From Halorientalis persicus (lineage in GTDB: Archaea > Halobacteriota > Halobacteria > Halobacteriales > Haloarculaceae): a stretch of DNA of 64,000 bases. The stretch covers positions 1 to 64,000 of the forward strand of contig NZ_FOCX01000021.1 of the NCBI RefSeq assembly GCF_900110215.1, read 5' to 3'. Numbering within the stretch: the stretch's first letter is position 1; each line of letters begins with the position of its first letter. Below the pieces are notes generated by a model, which saw only the letters and a list, made by a program, of their open reading frames with translations, ran no database searches and was not told the DNA's origin. The position numbers and the translations under genes were made by a program. Of the stretch, positions 7,254 to 15,913 are shown in pieces.

Positions 7254-7778
7254 TCAGTCGCAGGCGACCTCCTCCCATTGCGTCCTCGACATCACCGTCC
7301 CGTTCTCCCGGACCCGGATCGTCGTTCGCTGGTCGCTACAGCGGAAATCCGTGTGGGTCACGCGCAGCGTTTCCGTCTGTTCGCTGGACTCGGTACCGAC
7401 CGTCAGCGTATACCGGTCCGGGTGGAGAATCCGGACCAGATACGTCCCGTCGGGCGGGAGCGTGACCTGCCTGTCGACGAGCGTTTCGCCACTCTCCTGA
7501 TGCACGAGTCCCACCTGTAGTGTCCGCCTCGTCGTCCCGTCGTTCCAGAGGAGGATCGGCAGACCGCCTGCGCCGCCGCCGATTCGCACGCCGCTCTCCG
7601 GATCGGTTTTGGTCCCGCTGTAGAGACCACCGACTTCACCGTCTGGGTTCGGGTCCGTCACCGTCGACACGCTCGGTGGGCCACCGGATAGCGCGGGAAA
7701 CACGACGGCGGCGATCCCCCCACCGACGGCGACGATCCCCAAAACGACGAGGACCCCCACCACTGCGCGGCGCTGCAT
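7254..7778 (-). CDS. Membrane-anchored or secreted protein, unknown function
   Basis: This 174-residue protein starts MQRRAVVGVLVVLGIVAVGGG. One N-terminal hydrophobic segment (residues 5-28) acts as a signal anchor, and no lipobox is visible. The rest is predicted extracytoplasmic beta-rich sequence (TRRTLQVGLVHQ, LVDRQVTLPPDGTYLVRI, RYTLTVGTESSEQTETLRV), like the small Ig-like outer domains common in haloarchaeal surface proteins. Two Cys residues (FRCSD and the VACD terminus) could form a disulfide. Confidence 0.7.
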   Translation of the reverse strand: MQRRAVVGVLVVLGIVAVGGGIAAVVFPALSGGPPSVSTVTDPNPDGEVGGLYSGTKTDPESGVRIGGGAGGLPILLWNDGTTRRTLQVGLVHQESGETLVDRQVTLPPDGTYLVRILHPDRYTLTVGTESSEQTETLRVTHTDFRCSDQRTTIRVRENGTVMSRTQWEEVACD

Positions 7779-7847
7779 ACCGTCACCTCTCTCCCGGGGT
7801 GGTACGTGTTTTGTGGTCCGTTCGACCGAGTGATCGTTCGCCAGCGC

Positions 7848-8267
7848 CTACAGTTCCAGCACTTCCACCAGATGTCCGTCCGGATCGCGCAAAAAGCAGA
7901 TTCGCGTCCCGCTCTCGGTGGTCTGGGGTTCGCTGATCGTGGGCACGTCGTCGGGCAGGTCGGCGTAGAACCCGTCGAGGTCGTCGACTTCCAGCCCGAG
8001 GTGGGTCACGCCGGGCTTGTTCAGCCGGCCTTCCGGGTGCCTGTCGCTCGCCGACTCGTACTCGACGAGTTCGACGCGCGCGCCGTCGGCGTCGAGGTGG
8101 GCGAAGTTCGCGGACGCGCCCGCGATGCCGACGCCGGTGGCGAATTCTTCCCCGCCGACCGAGAACTCCGATAGTACGTCGAGCCCGAGCGTGTCCCGGT
8201 AGAACTCGACGGCCCGATCCAGATCCGACACCGTCAGGCCGACGTGGTGTGCCGTGAGGTCCTGCAT
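7848..8267 (-). CDS. VOC / glyoxalase-family metalloprotein
   Basis: This 139-residue protein has two beta-alpha-beta-beta-beta modules of the vicinal oxygen chelate superfamily. It opens with LTAHHVGLTVSDLDRAVEFY, and the second module begins THLGLEVDDLDGFYADL and ends FLRDPDGHLVEVLEL, whose final Glu is a typical metal ligand, as are the HHVGL and THLGL histidines. Members include lactoylglutathione lyase, dioxygenases and epimerases, and the substrate cannot be told from sequence. It is a single gene of normal length for the family. Confidence 0.88.
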   Translation of the reverse strand: MQDLTAHHVGLTVSDLDRAVEFYRDTLGLDVLSEFSVGGEEFATGVGIAGASANFAHLDADGARVELVEYESASDRHPEGRLNKPGVTHLGLEVDDLDGFYADLPDDVPTISEPQTTESGTRICFLRDPDGHLVEVLEL

Positions 8268-8303
8268 ACCGGTCCATCCGCCGAGCGCGACAAAACCGCT
8301 TCG

Positions 8304-9803
8304 CTACTTCTCTCTCACCGTGCCGCCACCCAGCCCCTCCCACTCCACCCGGTACCCGAGCCGCGAGAGGACCGCGCTGGCGTCATCGAGCCCGTACTCG
8401 TCGAGTACCGCCTCGGCCTCGGAGAGTGCCATCCCGGTCTCGATCTCGTCGGCCAGCACCTCCAGTACGGCGGGCCGGACGAGGGTTCGCCCGACCAGCT
8501 CGTGGGTGGGGAACGATTTGCCTTCGAGGGCAGATCCGCTGACACCGTGGCGGTCGGCCAGTTCGTCGAGGGTGATCGCGTCGTCGTCGGGAGTGAGTTC
8601 GTCGGGGAGGTCCGCAGCGGCGTCGGCGGCCAACTCGTCCTCGTAGCGCCGGAGCGCGTCCCTGACGTCCTTGAGCCGGACGGTCCCGGAGTAGGGGATC
8701 GCGCGGTGATCGCGGGCTTCGATCGCCTCGCCCACCCCGAGGCTCTCGTCGACGGCGACGAGCATCTCCACGTCCTCCAGCTCGGCCAGCCGGTCGAGTT
8801 TCTTCTCGACGTACTCGGGCGTCCAGAAGCCCATGATCTCGAAGAAGACTCGAAAGTCCGCGTGCCGGTAGTCGAAGGCGAAATCGGGGACGACGACGTG
8901 GGCTCCGGCCGCGAGCGGTTCGGGTTCCCGGCGCAGTTCCCAGTCCAGATCCAGCGACTGGAAGCGAGTGGCGAAGTCCGCTTCGACGCCGCTGTCGAAG
9001 GTCATCTCGGTCACGGGCTCTGTGTCGGGGACCGACACGTCCGCGTCGGTCAGGGTCATCTCGCGCTCGGTCCCGCGGTCGTCGACGGTCGCGGTGAGGG
9101 TCCACTCGGCGGTACCCGTGACCGTCCGGAGCAGGCGGGCGAAGCGGGTGCCGTAGCGGCGAGTCGCGCGAAAGAGGGCGTCCGGGCCCGTCACGACTAT
9201 CTCGCGGCCCCCGTCGGTCCGGCGAATCTCGTACATCAGGCGGAGGCGCTTGACCGCCGAGACGACGCTCTTAGGGTCCGAGGACCGCACCCGGACCTCG
9301 GTGGCGTCGAAGAGGGCGGTCTGGGCCAACGAGAGGTTGTACTGGGCCACGAGGTCGGCGGGCTCCCAGCGGACGTTCGGGTCGGCGAGTACCTGCTCGC
9401 ACTCGCGGTCGGCGTACAGGGCGCGGTCGACCGCGGCGGGATCGCAGTCCAGCCGGTCGGCCGCGGTCGCGAGTGCCTGCTCGCGTTCCTCGCTGGTGAC
9501 GACGCCGATCTCGGCAGCGGCCTCGAACGCGGCCTCGCGGGCGCGACGTGGTTCGACCGGTGCGCGGGTCTCGAAGACCGCCTCCCGTTCGAGGAGTTTG
9601 GCGAACCCCCGGACGAGTTTGAAGTCGTCGGCCTCGCGTTCGAGGTCGGTGAGCGCGTCCTGCAGGACCGTCCGGGACTGACCGACGTGGCCCTGGTAGA
9701 CGCCGATCACGCGGGCCGCCAGCGCCTCGTCGTCGGGGTCGGCGAAGCGGGGCTGGTAGCCGCCGCCGGCCCGGGACACGCGGAGCAGGTCCTTCGTCAG
9801 CAC
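8304..9803 (-). CDS. DUF790 / Bax1-like nuclease, partner of XPB
   Basis: This 499-residue protein has a GTG start at 9803 giving VLTKDLLRVSRAGGGYQPRF, the usual N-terminus of DUF790 proteins; the 29 upstream codons read as untranslated. It has an N-terminal helical region, a middle DUF790 core, and a C-terminal nuclease-like part with VVVPDFAFDYRHADFRVFFEIMGFWTPEYVEKKL, where PDF and E residues fit a PD-(D/E)xK-type site. Archaeal Bax1 binds the XPB helicase and cuts DNA bubble structures in repair. Here the XPB gene lies just upstream on the same strand, with a small antisense lipoprotein gene between them. Confidence 0.88.
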   Translation of the reverse strand: MLTKDLLRVSRAGGGYQPRFADPDDEALAARVIGVYQGHVGQSRTVLQDALTDLEREADDFKLVRGFAKLLEREAVFETRAPVEPRRAREAAFEAAAEIGVVTSEEREQALATAADRLDCDPAAVDRALYADRECEQVLADPNVRWEPADLVAQYNLSLAQTALFDATEVRVRSSDPKSVVSAVKRLRLMYEIRRTDGGREIVVTGPDALFRATRRYGTRFARLLRTVTGTAEWTLTATVDDRGTEREMTLTDADVSVPDTEPVTEMTFDSGVEADFATRFQSLDLDWELRREPEPLAAGAHVVVPDFAFDYRHADFRVFFEIMGFWTPEYVEKKLDRLAELEDVEMLVAVDESLGVGEAIEARDHRAIPYSGTVRLKDVRDALRRYEDELAADAAADLPDELTPDDDAITLDELADRHGVSGSALEGKSFPTHELVGRTLVRPAVLEVLADEIETGMALSEAEAVLDEYGLDDASAVLSRLGYRVEWEGLGGGTVREK

Positions 9804-9884
9804 GGTTCGGGAGTGGCGAGCGAGCGACAAAAAGCCCCACAGTGAGAGAGAAGATTCATGCCTCGTCACTGTCGACCGACCTGT

Positions 9885-10304
9885 ATGCATCGCCGACAGG
9901 TCCTGTGTGCGTTCGTGGTGGTCGTCGCCCTCACCGCGGGCTGTATGAACACGCCGCGGCCGACGCTCCAGCCCCCTTCCGGCGAGGTCGACACCGGCGA
10001 CGGCGACCAGTCGGTCCCGACGCCGGAGCCGAACCGCTTTGCCGTCCCCGACTGGGAGACCCGCGCCGGCGACAACACCACCGTCATCGACATGGAGGTC
10101 TGGAACAAAGCCGACCAGCGACGGGGTGTCCGGGTGTCCGTCTCCCGGCAGATCGGTAACCGGACGGTCGCAGGATCGACCGATCTCGTCCTCGGCGCGA
10201 ACGAGACCGCACCGACCGAGATCACCCTCGACGTGCCGTACGACGAGTTCTGGGAGGGATCGAATCTGGACTTCGATCTCGAAGAACGGTCGGTCGGTGC
10301 CTAA
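9885..10304 (+). CDS. Small lipoprotein, unknown function
   Basis: This 139-residue protein starts MHRRQVLCAFVVVVALTAGC; LTAGC is a lipobox, so the mature protein would be lipid-anchored outside the cell. After a Pro/Thr-rich linker there is an Ig-like segment (TTVIDMEVWNKADQRRGVRV, DLVLGANETAPTEITLDVP). The ATG at 9885 is chosen over 9858 because it gives a proper signal peptide. Its 3' end overlaps the 3' end of the convergent XPB gene by four bases. It sits antisense between the Bax1 and XPB genes. Confidence 0.75.
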   Translation: MHRRQVLCAFVVVVALTAGCMNTPRPTLQPPSGEVDTGDGDQSVPTPEPNRFAVPDWETRAGDNTTVIDMEVWNKADQRRGVRVSVSRQIGNRTVAGSTDLVLGANETAPTEITLDVPYDEFWEGSNLDFDLEERSVGA

Positions 10305-11713
10305 CGACGACGACGCGCAACCCGTTCCTCGGCCGTCTCCTCGCTGACGATCTCGTAGAGGAGCGCTCGGCCCGGACTCGCAGTTCCGTCCCCGTTGCTG
10401 TCCCCGTCGCCGTTGTCTCCGCCTTTCGGGCGGAGGATGCGCCCGAGTCGCTGGGTGAACTCCCGTTCGCTTCCGCTGCCCGAGAGGACGACCGCGACGT
10501 TGGCGTCGGGCACGTCGATGCCCTCGTTGAGGACGTTCGCCGTCACGATCGTCGAGTAGGTCCCCGCCCGGAACCGCGAGAGGATCTCGCGGCGCTCGTC
10601 GGCGCTCGTCTCGCCCGTGATCGCGGGCATCAGGAACCGCTCGGAGAGGCGATAGACGAGATCGGTGTGGGCGGTGAAGACGATCACGCGATCCTCGCGG
10701 TGCCGGTCGAGGATGCTCGCGAGTTCACCGACCTTCCGGTCGGCGTTCATCATGATCTCGCGGGCGCGCTGTTTGGCGAGCAAGGCCTCCCGCGCTCTGG
10801 GGTCGCTCCCGGAGCGCTTGACGAGTTCCTGGTAGTCGCTTCCGCTCCGGAGTTCGATGGTCGACTGGGCGAGGTAGTCGGTGAAGGTGCCCTGGTGGCG
10901 CTCGTACGCCTCGCGTTCCTCGGGAGTGAGCGCGACTTCGATCCGCTTCAGGTCGTACTCGGCGAGGTGGTCGCCCGCGAGGTCGTCGGCGTCGAGCCGA
11001 TAGACCACCGGGCCCACGAGGTCTTCGATCACCTCGTGTGCGCCGTCGGGGCGCTCGAAGGTGGCGGTCAACCCGAGGCGAGCGGGCGCGGCGAACAGCC
11101 GGCCGATGTCGCGGTACCCCTCGCCGCCGAGGTGGTGGACCTCGTCGCAGAGGAGCAGGCCGAACTGATCGCCCACGTCGTCGGCCCGGAGGTACGCAGA
11201 GTCGTAGGTCGAAACCGTGAGGGCCTCGGCGACCTGCTTCCCGCCACCGAACTGTCCGACCGGCACGTGGAACTCCCGCTGTAGTTCCTCGCGCCACTGT
11301 TCGAGCAAGTCGATGGTCGGCACCACCACGAGCGTCGGCACGCCGAGCCGCTCGATGGCTGCGATCCCGATGACCGTCTTCCCGCTCCCGGTGGGGAGTT
11401 CGAGGACGCCGCGGGGCGCAGGCTGGCTCTCTGCGGCGCTATTTCCAGTGTCGTCCGTGTCCAGCCAGGCGTCGAGCGCCGTCCGCTGGTACTCGCGGAG
11501 TTCGTAGGCGGACTGGAGATCGAGCGACTGGCGGTCGAGGACGCGATCCTCGACGGCGACACCACGCTCGTCGAGCGCGCGCCGGATCTCGTGGTACCGG
11601 ACGGCCGGGGCGCGCCCGGTCCGGGAACGGTGGTCGCGCTCGACGCCGGGCAATCCCGCCGGTACGTCGCCGGACAGCCGAATCGTCCCGTCCTCGAAAC
11701 GCAACGTCAGCAC
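10301..11713 (-). CDS. XPB-type DNA repair helicase (SF2)
   Basis: This 470-residue helicase has a GTG start at 11713 (VLTLRFEDGTIRLSG); the longer upstream frame runs through the divergent neighbour and is rejected. The N-terminal damage-recognition-like region covers residues 1-100. Walker A is ELPTGSGKTVIGI, the DEAH-box motif reads DEVHH (as in XPB), motif III LGLTATFERPDG follows, and the C-terminal RecA domain ends with FTQRLGRILRPKGG (motif VI). A Gly/Asp/Asn-rich insert (GGDNGDGDSNGDG) near the C-terminus is typical haloarchaeal padding. It pairs functionally with the Bax1-like nuclease at 8304-9803 in nucleotide excision-type repair. Confidence 0.92.
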   Translation of the reverse strand: MLTLRFEDGTIRLSGDVPAGLPGVERDHRSRTGRAPAVRYHEIRRALDERGVAVEDRVLDRQSLDLQSAYELREYQRTALDAWLDTDDTGNSAAESQPAPRGVLELPTGSGKTVIGIAAIERLGVPTLVVVPTIDLLEQWREELQREFHVPVGQFGGGKQVAEALTVSTYDSAYLRADDVGDQFGLLLCDEVHHLGGEGYRDIGRLFAAPARLGLTATFERPDGAHEVIEDLVGPVVYRLDADDLAGDHLAEYDLKRIEVALTPEEREAYERHQGTFTDYLAQSTIELRSGSDYQELVKRSGSDPRAREALLAKQRAREIMMNADRKVGELASILDRHREDRVIVFTAHTDLVYRLSERFLMPAITGETSADERREILSRFRAGTYSTIVTANVLNEGIDVPDANVAVVLSGSGSEREFTQRLGRILRPKGGDNGDGDSNGDGTASPGRALLYEIVSEETAEERVARRRR

Positions 11714-11824
11714 GGCCGTACCTACGCTGGGACCCGGAAAGAACCCACCGCCTGCCGTATCGAACTGCGGTGCCGACCGCCCCGCGCCGAAACCGACAAA
11801 TGTTGCCGACTCGTAGTCGGACGT

Positions 11825-12427
11825 ATGCCCTGGGTCGATCCGCACGAGACGGACTCCGAGCAGTGGGCCGGGGACGCGGCCACGGACCGGTCGTGTACGT
11901 CGGTCTACCAGCGGGCGCTGGAGACGGGGCGGCCGTTCGAGCGGACCGACAAACTCGTGTTGCAGGGGCCGTCGGTGGCCGAGGAGTTCCGAACGCGGGG
12001 GTACGAGCGGGCGCGGATCGACTACCACCTCGCCGTCGAGAGCGACGGGCGGGTGAAACTGCTCGCCAGGGGGCACCTCTGGGGCGGCGAGGAGCCACAC
12101 CAGCGCTTTCGCGCCCAGTATCGGCGGGAGGGTGAGCCGACCGAGACGGTGCCGTTCGACGAGTATCTTACGTGGACGCGCTACCAGTACGGAGCCATCG
12201 ACGTCGAGAGCGGCCGGCTCACGTTCGAAGCCGAGAGCGATCGCGAGGAGCGAATGCGCCGACTCGACTGGACGGATCTGTACGCGCCCGACCGCTTGCG
12301 ACTGGCCGAACTCGAACTGATCCGCAACCCCGCGCTGGCCCGGTACGCGCTCCGGGACCGCGGCGACTGGCGGGCCGTGGCGGACGCGTTGCGGTACAAT
12401 CCCGAGGCGTTCGCGGTTCGACCGTGA
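11825..12427 (+). CDS. Conserved haloarchaeal protein, unknown function
   Basis: This 200-residue soluble protein starts MPWVDPHETDSEQWAGD. It has an alpha/beta mix with a prominent HLAVESDGRVKLLARGHLWGG strand region (residues about 62-84) and a C-terminal helical part (DLYAPDRLRLAELELIRNP). No catalytic motif or membrane segment is seen. It is divergent from XPB across 111 bases that must hold both promoters, so it may be expressed with DNA-repair genes; that is inference from position only. The ATG at 11825 follows the probable promoter region. Confidence 0.7.
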   Translation: MPWVDPHETDSEQWAGDAATDRSCTSVYQRALETGRPFERTDKLVLQGPSVAEEFRTRGYERARIDYHLAVESDGRVKLLARGHLWGGEEPHQRFRAQYRREGEPTETVPFDEYLTWTRYQYGAIDVESGRLTFEAESDREERMRRLDWTDLYAPDRLRLAELELIRNPALARYALRDRGDWRAVADALRYNPEAFAVRP

Positions 12428-12465
12428 GACTGGACGTCCGGGTGCGGGCGACGGATTTCTGAACC

Positions 12466-12472
12466 CTTTTAC
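12466..12472 (+). promoter_or_regulatory. TATA-like box of grpE
   Basis: CTTTTAC is centred 27 bases before the grpE ATG at 12496, the distance expected for a leaderless haloarchaeal transcript. Confidence 0.5.
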
Positions 12473-12495
12473 CCATCGCGGGGCACTGTACGCAC

Positions 12496-13212
12496 ATGAG
12501 TGAGCAGGACGCCTCCGGAACGGACGACGCCGACGAGCCGGCAGCCGACGACGCGGCGGACCCATCCCCCGACGACGAGGCGTCCGCCGCCGACACGACG
12601 GCCGACGAGTGGGATTCGCTCGACGACGTGGCCGAGGACGGCGACGGCGAGAGCGGCGACGCCACCGAGTCGTTCGAGGCCGGCGAGGACCTGCTCGACC
12701 GCGTCGCGTCGACCGACGACGAACAGCTGGCAAACGAGATCGCCTCGCTCCGGATGCGCGTCGACTCCCTGGAGTCGGAACTGGAGACCCGCGAGGACGA
12801 GGCCGAAGAACTCGAATCCAAGCTCGCCCGGACGAAGGCCGACTTCCAGAACTACAAAAAGCGGATGAAAAAGCGCCGCGAGGAGGAGAAACAGCGGGCC
12901 ACTGAGGACCTGGTCGAGCGCCTGCTCGACGTACGGGACAACCTGAAACGCGCGCTCGAACAGGACGAGGACGCCGACATCCGCGACGGGATCCAGGCCA
13001 CGCTTCGCCAGTTCGACGAGGAACTGCAACAGGAGAACGTCGAGTCGATCGAACCTGAACCGGGGCAGGACGTGGACCCACAGCGCCACGAGGTCCTGCT
13101 CCGGGTCGAGTCCGACCAGCCCGAAGGCACCATCGCGGAGGTCCACCGCCCGGGCTACGAGATGGCCGAGAAGGTCATCCGGACGGCACAGGTCACCGTC
13201 AGCGAGGAGTGA
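12496..13212 (+). CDS. grpE: Nucleotide exchange factor GrpE
   Basis: This 238-residue cochaperone releases ADP from DnaK. Residues 1-75 are a low-complexity Asp/Glu/Ala region typical of haloarchaeal GrpE. The long dimerising coiled coil follows (about 80-130, RMRVDSLESELETREDEAEE and FQNYKKRMKKRREEEKQ). The C-terminal beta domain ends with HRPGYEMAEKVIRTAQVTVS, the GrpE signature (GY.....RPA.V.V). It opens the Hsp70 cluster: dnaK starts 174 bases downstream with its own promoter, and dnaJ comes after a small membrane-protein gene. Confidence 0.97.
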   Translation: MSEQDASGTDDADEPAADDAADPSPDDEASAADTTADEWDSLDDVAEDGDGESGDATESFEAGEDLLDRVASTDDEQLANEIASLRMRVDSLESELETREDEAEELESKLARTKADFQNYKKRMKKRREEEKQRATEDLVERLLDVRDNLKRALEQDEDADIRDGIQATLRQFDEELQQENVESIEPEPGQDVDPQRHEVLLRVESDQPEGTIAEVHRPGYEMAEKVIRTAQVTVSEE

Positions 13213-13350
13213 CGGCCCGAGGTCGGGTCGCTGGCCCGCTTCGCGCTGATTGCGGTACGTAATATATCTCCCGGTCAGTGCCCGTCGCCGCGGGCTAAAA
13301 CGCCGGAAGCAGTTGGGAGCGGTCGGGTTCGTTCCTCTCCAATCTAGCAA

Positions 13351-13360
13351 CTTTTAACCG
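13351..13360 (+). promoter_or_regulatory. TATA-like box of dnaK
   Basis: CTTTTAACCG lies about 30-36 bases before the ATG at 13387, and a GGTGGGG Shine-Dalgarno-like run sits 6 bases upstream of the start (13374-13380). The 13213-13350 gap holds no other gene. Confidence 0.5.
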
Positions 13361-13386
13361 ATTCAGACCGGTAGGTGGGGACAACA

Positions 13387-15318
13387 ATGGCGAGCAACAA
13401 GATTCTCGGTATCGACCTCGGTACCACCAACAGCGCCTTCGCGGTGATGGAGGGGGGCGACCCGGAGATCATCGTCAACAGCGAGGGTGACCGAACCACA
13501 CCCTCGATCGTCGCCTTCACCGAAGACGGCGAGCAACTCGTCGGGAAACCGGCCAAGAACCAGGCCGTCCAGAACCCCGACAACACGATCCAGTCCATCA
13601 AGCGCCACATGGGCGAGGACGGGTACACCGTCGAGATGGACGGCGAGGAGTACACCCCCGAACAGGTCTCGGCGATGACCCTCCAGAAGATCAAACGCGA
13701 CGCCGAGGAGTACCTCGGCGACGAGATCGAGAAGGCAGTCATCACGGTCCCCGCGTACTTCAGCGACCGCCAGCGCCAGGCCACCAAAGACGCCGGCGAG
13801 ATCGCCGGCTTCGAGGTCGAACGCATCATCAACGAGCCGACCGCGGCCTCGATGGCCTACGGGCTGGACGACGAATCCGACCAGACCGTGCTCGTCTACG
13901 ACCTCGGCGGCGGGACGTTCGACGTTTCTATTCTCGATCTCGGCGGCGGCGTCTACGAGGTCGTCGCAACCAACGGTGACAACGACCTCGGTGGCGACGA
14001 CTGGGACGAGGCCATCATCGACTATCTGGCCGACGAGTTCGAGGCCGAACACGGCATCGACCTCCGGGACGACCGGCAGGCCCTCCAGCGGCTGACCGAG
14101 GCCGCCGAGGAGGCCAAGATCGAACTCTCCAATCGAAAGGAGACGACGGTCAATCTGCCCTTCATCGCGGCCGACGACGACGGCCCGAAGGACCTCGAAC
14201 AGAAGATCACGCGCGCGAAGTTCGAGTCCCTGACCGAGGATCTGGTCGACCGGACGGTCGGCCCGACCGAGCAGGCACTGGCGGACGCCGGCTACTCCAA
14301 GGGCGACATCGACGAGGTCCTGCTCGTCGGTGGATCGACCCGGATGCCGATGATCCAGGACAAGGTCGAGGACCTGACCGGCCAGGAGCCAAAGAAGAAC
14401 GTCAACCCGGACGAGGCCGTCGCGCTGGGCGCGGCCATTCAGGGCGGCGTCCTCTCCGGTGACGTGGACGACATCGTCCTGCTGGACGTGACGCCCCTCT
14501 CGCTCGGGATCGAGGTCAAGGGTGGCCTGTTCGAGCGCCTGATCGAGAAGAACACCACCATCCCGACCGAGGAGTCGAAGATCTTCACGACAGCTGCGGA
14601 CAACCAGACCTCCGTGCAGGTCCGGGTGTTCCAGGGCGAACGCGAGATGGCCGAGGAGAACGAGCTGCTGGGTGAGTTCCAGCTGACGGGTATCCCGCCC
14701 GCACCCGCCGGAACGCCCCAGATCGAGGTCGGCTTCAACATCGACGAGAACGGGATCGTCAACGTCGAGGCCGAAGACAAGGGCTCGGGGAACGCCGAGT
14801 CGATCACCATCGAGGGTGGTGCCGGCCTCAGCGACGAGCAGATCGAGGAGATGCAGGAGGAAGCCGAGGAACACGCCGAGGAGGACCAGAAGCGCCGCGA
14901 CTTCGTGGAGGCGCGCAACGAGGCCGAGTCGGCGATCCAGCGCGCGGAGAAGCTCCTCGACGAGAACGAGGAGGAAATCGACGCCGACCTCGAGAGCGAC
15001 ATCGAGGCCGAGATCGACCGCGTTCAGGAGGCCCTCGAGGAGTACGAGAACGTCGACAGCGACGAACTCGAAACTGCGTCGGACGCTCTCGAATCGGCGA
15101 CTGAGAGCCTCTCGGAGGAACTCCAGGAGATCGGCAAGCAGATGTACCAGGAGCAGGCCCAGCAGGCTGCTGGCGGTGCGGGCCCCGGTGGTGCTGGCGC
15201 TGCGGGCGCAGGTCCCGGTGCGGGAGCCGGTCCAGGTCCGGGCGGTGCGGGTCCCGAGGGTGGCGACGAGGAGTACGTAGATGCGGACTTCGAGGATGTT
15301 GACGAGGACAAGGACTGA
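13387..15318 (+). CDS. dnaK: Molecular chaperone DnaK (Hsp70)
   Basis: This 643-residue ATP-dependent foldase starts [20 protein letters not shown]. The ATG at 13387 is preferred to an upstream in-frame start because GGTGGGG precedes it and family N-termini begin here. The nucleotide-binding domain has [22 protein letters not shown] and LVGGSTRMP. The substrate-binding domain starts near [13 protein letters not shown], then the helical lid, then a Gly/Ala/Pro-rich tail and the acidic end [14 protein letters not shown]. Archaeal dnaK genes are thought to derive from bacteria by transfer. The cluster grpE-dnaK-dnaJ supplies the full cycle. Confidence 0.98.
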   Translation: MASNKILGIDLGTTNSAFAVMEGGDPEIIVNSEGDRTTPSIVAFTEDGEQLVGKPAKNQAVQNPDNTIQSIKRHMGEDGYTVEMDGEEYTPEQVSAMTLQKIKRDAEEYLGDEIEKAVITVPAYFSDRQRQATKDAGEIAGFEVERIINEPTAASMAYGLDDESDQTVLVYDLGGGTFDVSILDLGGGVYEVVATNGDNDLGGDDWDEAIIDYLADEFEAEHGIDLRDDRQALQRLTEAAEEAKIELSNRKETTVNLPFIAADDDGPKDLEQKITRAKFESLTEDLVDRTVGPTEQALADAGYSKGDIDEVLLVGGSTRMPMIQDKVEDLTGQEPKKNVNPDEAVALGAAIQGGVLSGDVDDIVLLDVTPLSLGIEVKGGLFERLIEKNTTIPTEESKIFTTAADNQTSVQVRVFQGEREMAEENELLGEFQLTGIPPAPAGTPQIEVGFNIDENGIVNVEAEDKGSGNAESITIEGGAGLSDEQIEEMQEEAEEHAEEDQKRRDFVEARNEAESAIQRAEKLLDENEEEIDADLESDIEAEIDRVQEALEEYENVDSDELETASDALESATESLSEELQEIGKQMYQEQAQQAAGGAGPGGAGAAGAGPGAGAGPGPGGAGPEGGDEEYVDADFEDVDEDKD

Positions 15319-15503
15319 AAGGACGAGTCTTCGTCAGCACGTCAGCGATTTGCGCTGACGGTGCCTCGAAAAGTGAACGGAGTGAACTTTTCGAGTTAGA
15401 CGAGGGCGACGACGAGTAACGCGAGGAGTCGTCCTCCTGAGCCCGCCAGACATCGGAGCTTTCTGAGCTTATGACGAGGGCTGAAAGGAGGTGTCTTCGT
15501 CGG
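15315..15503. repeat. Hairpins and imperfect direct repeat downstream of dnaK
   Basis: Two stems are visible: CGTCAGCG/CGCTGACG (15340-15347, 15353-15360) and the perfect 10-bp CTCGAAAAGT/ACTTTTCGAG (15365-15374, 15386-15395). A 24-base direct repeat occurs at 15315-15338, overlapping the dnaK stop, and again at 15481-15504 with 21 of 24 bases matching (core GTCTTCGTC). No gene is visible in 15319-15602. The stems may terminate or stabilise the dnaK transcript. Confidence 0.5.
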
Positions 15504-15602
15504 CTCGATAGACGAGCGTCAGGTTTCGCGCCTCGACTGATTATAAATACAGACATATACATAAGATAATACTTTTGCCTGTCAGAACCTGAACTCGAAC
15601 CG

Positions 15603-15845
15603 ATGGACGGACAGGGAGTGCTGGCACGGGTAGTAGCGACCGCGAAGTGGCTCGTCTACTGCGGGGCGGTCGCGATAGTCGGTGGGGGAATCGTCTTCGT
15701 GTTGGCCGCGGCGTGGCTCGGGATCCCGGTGAAGAAGGCGCTCCGTGAGACGCCGGTATCCGGTGCGGTCTCGCCGTCGATGGTGGCGGTCGGCGTGTTG
15801 CTGGCGGCGGTGGTGATCGTTCTCGACGCGGATATGCGGTCGTAG
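15603..15845 (+). CDS. Small two-TM membrane protein between dnaK and dnaJ
   Basis: This 80-residue protein starts MDGQGVLARVVATAKWLVYC. Transmembrane segments span about residues 17-40 (LVYCGAVAIVGGGIVFVLAA) and 57-75 (SMVAVGVLLAAVVIVLDA). A short polar loop (VKKALRETPVSG) joins them. The AT-rich region at 15540-15575 supplies a probable promoter. Its place inside the Hsp70 cluster is notable, but nothing in the sequence ties it to chaperone work. Confidence 0.65.
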   Translation: MDGQGVLARVVATAKWLVYCGAVAIVGGGIVFVLAAAWLGIPVKKALRETPVSGAVSPSMVAVGVLLAAVVIVLDADMRS

Positions 15846-15913
15846 ACTGGGCGGGACGGCGCTGGCCGACCCGTTCTTTTCAAGTACCTCAATCGAATAG
15901 GGTGGGACAACGA

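Noticed and set aside
8244-9845. 533-codon plus-strand frame opposite Bax1
   Set aside because: It is wholly antisense to the Bax1-like gene, whose motifs and acidic composition are convincing.
10301-13081. 926-residue version of the XPB helicase
   Set aside because: The extra N-terminal 456 residues run antisense through the 11825 gene and grpE and have no helicase features; the GTG at 11713 gives the family start.
13363-14874. 503-codon minus-strand frame opposite dnaK
   Set aside because: Antisense shadow of the chaperone gene; Val/Leu/Gly/Asp bias is the mirror of the dnaK codon pattern.
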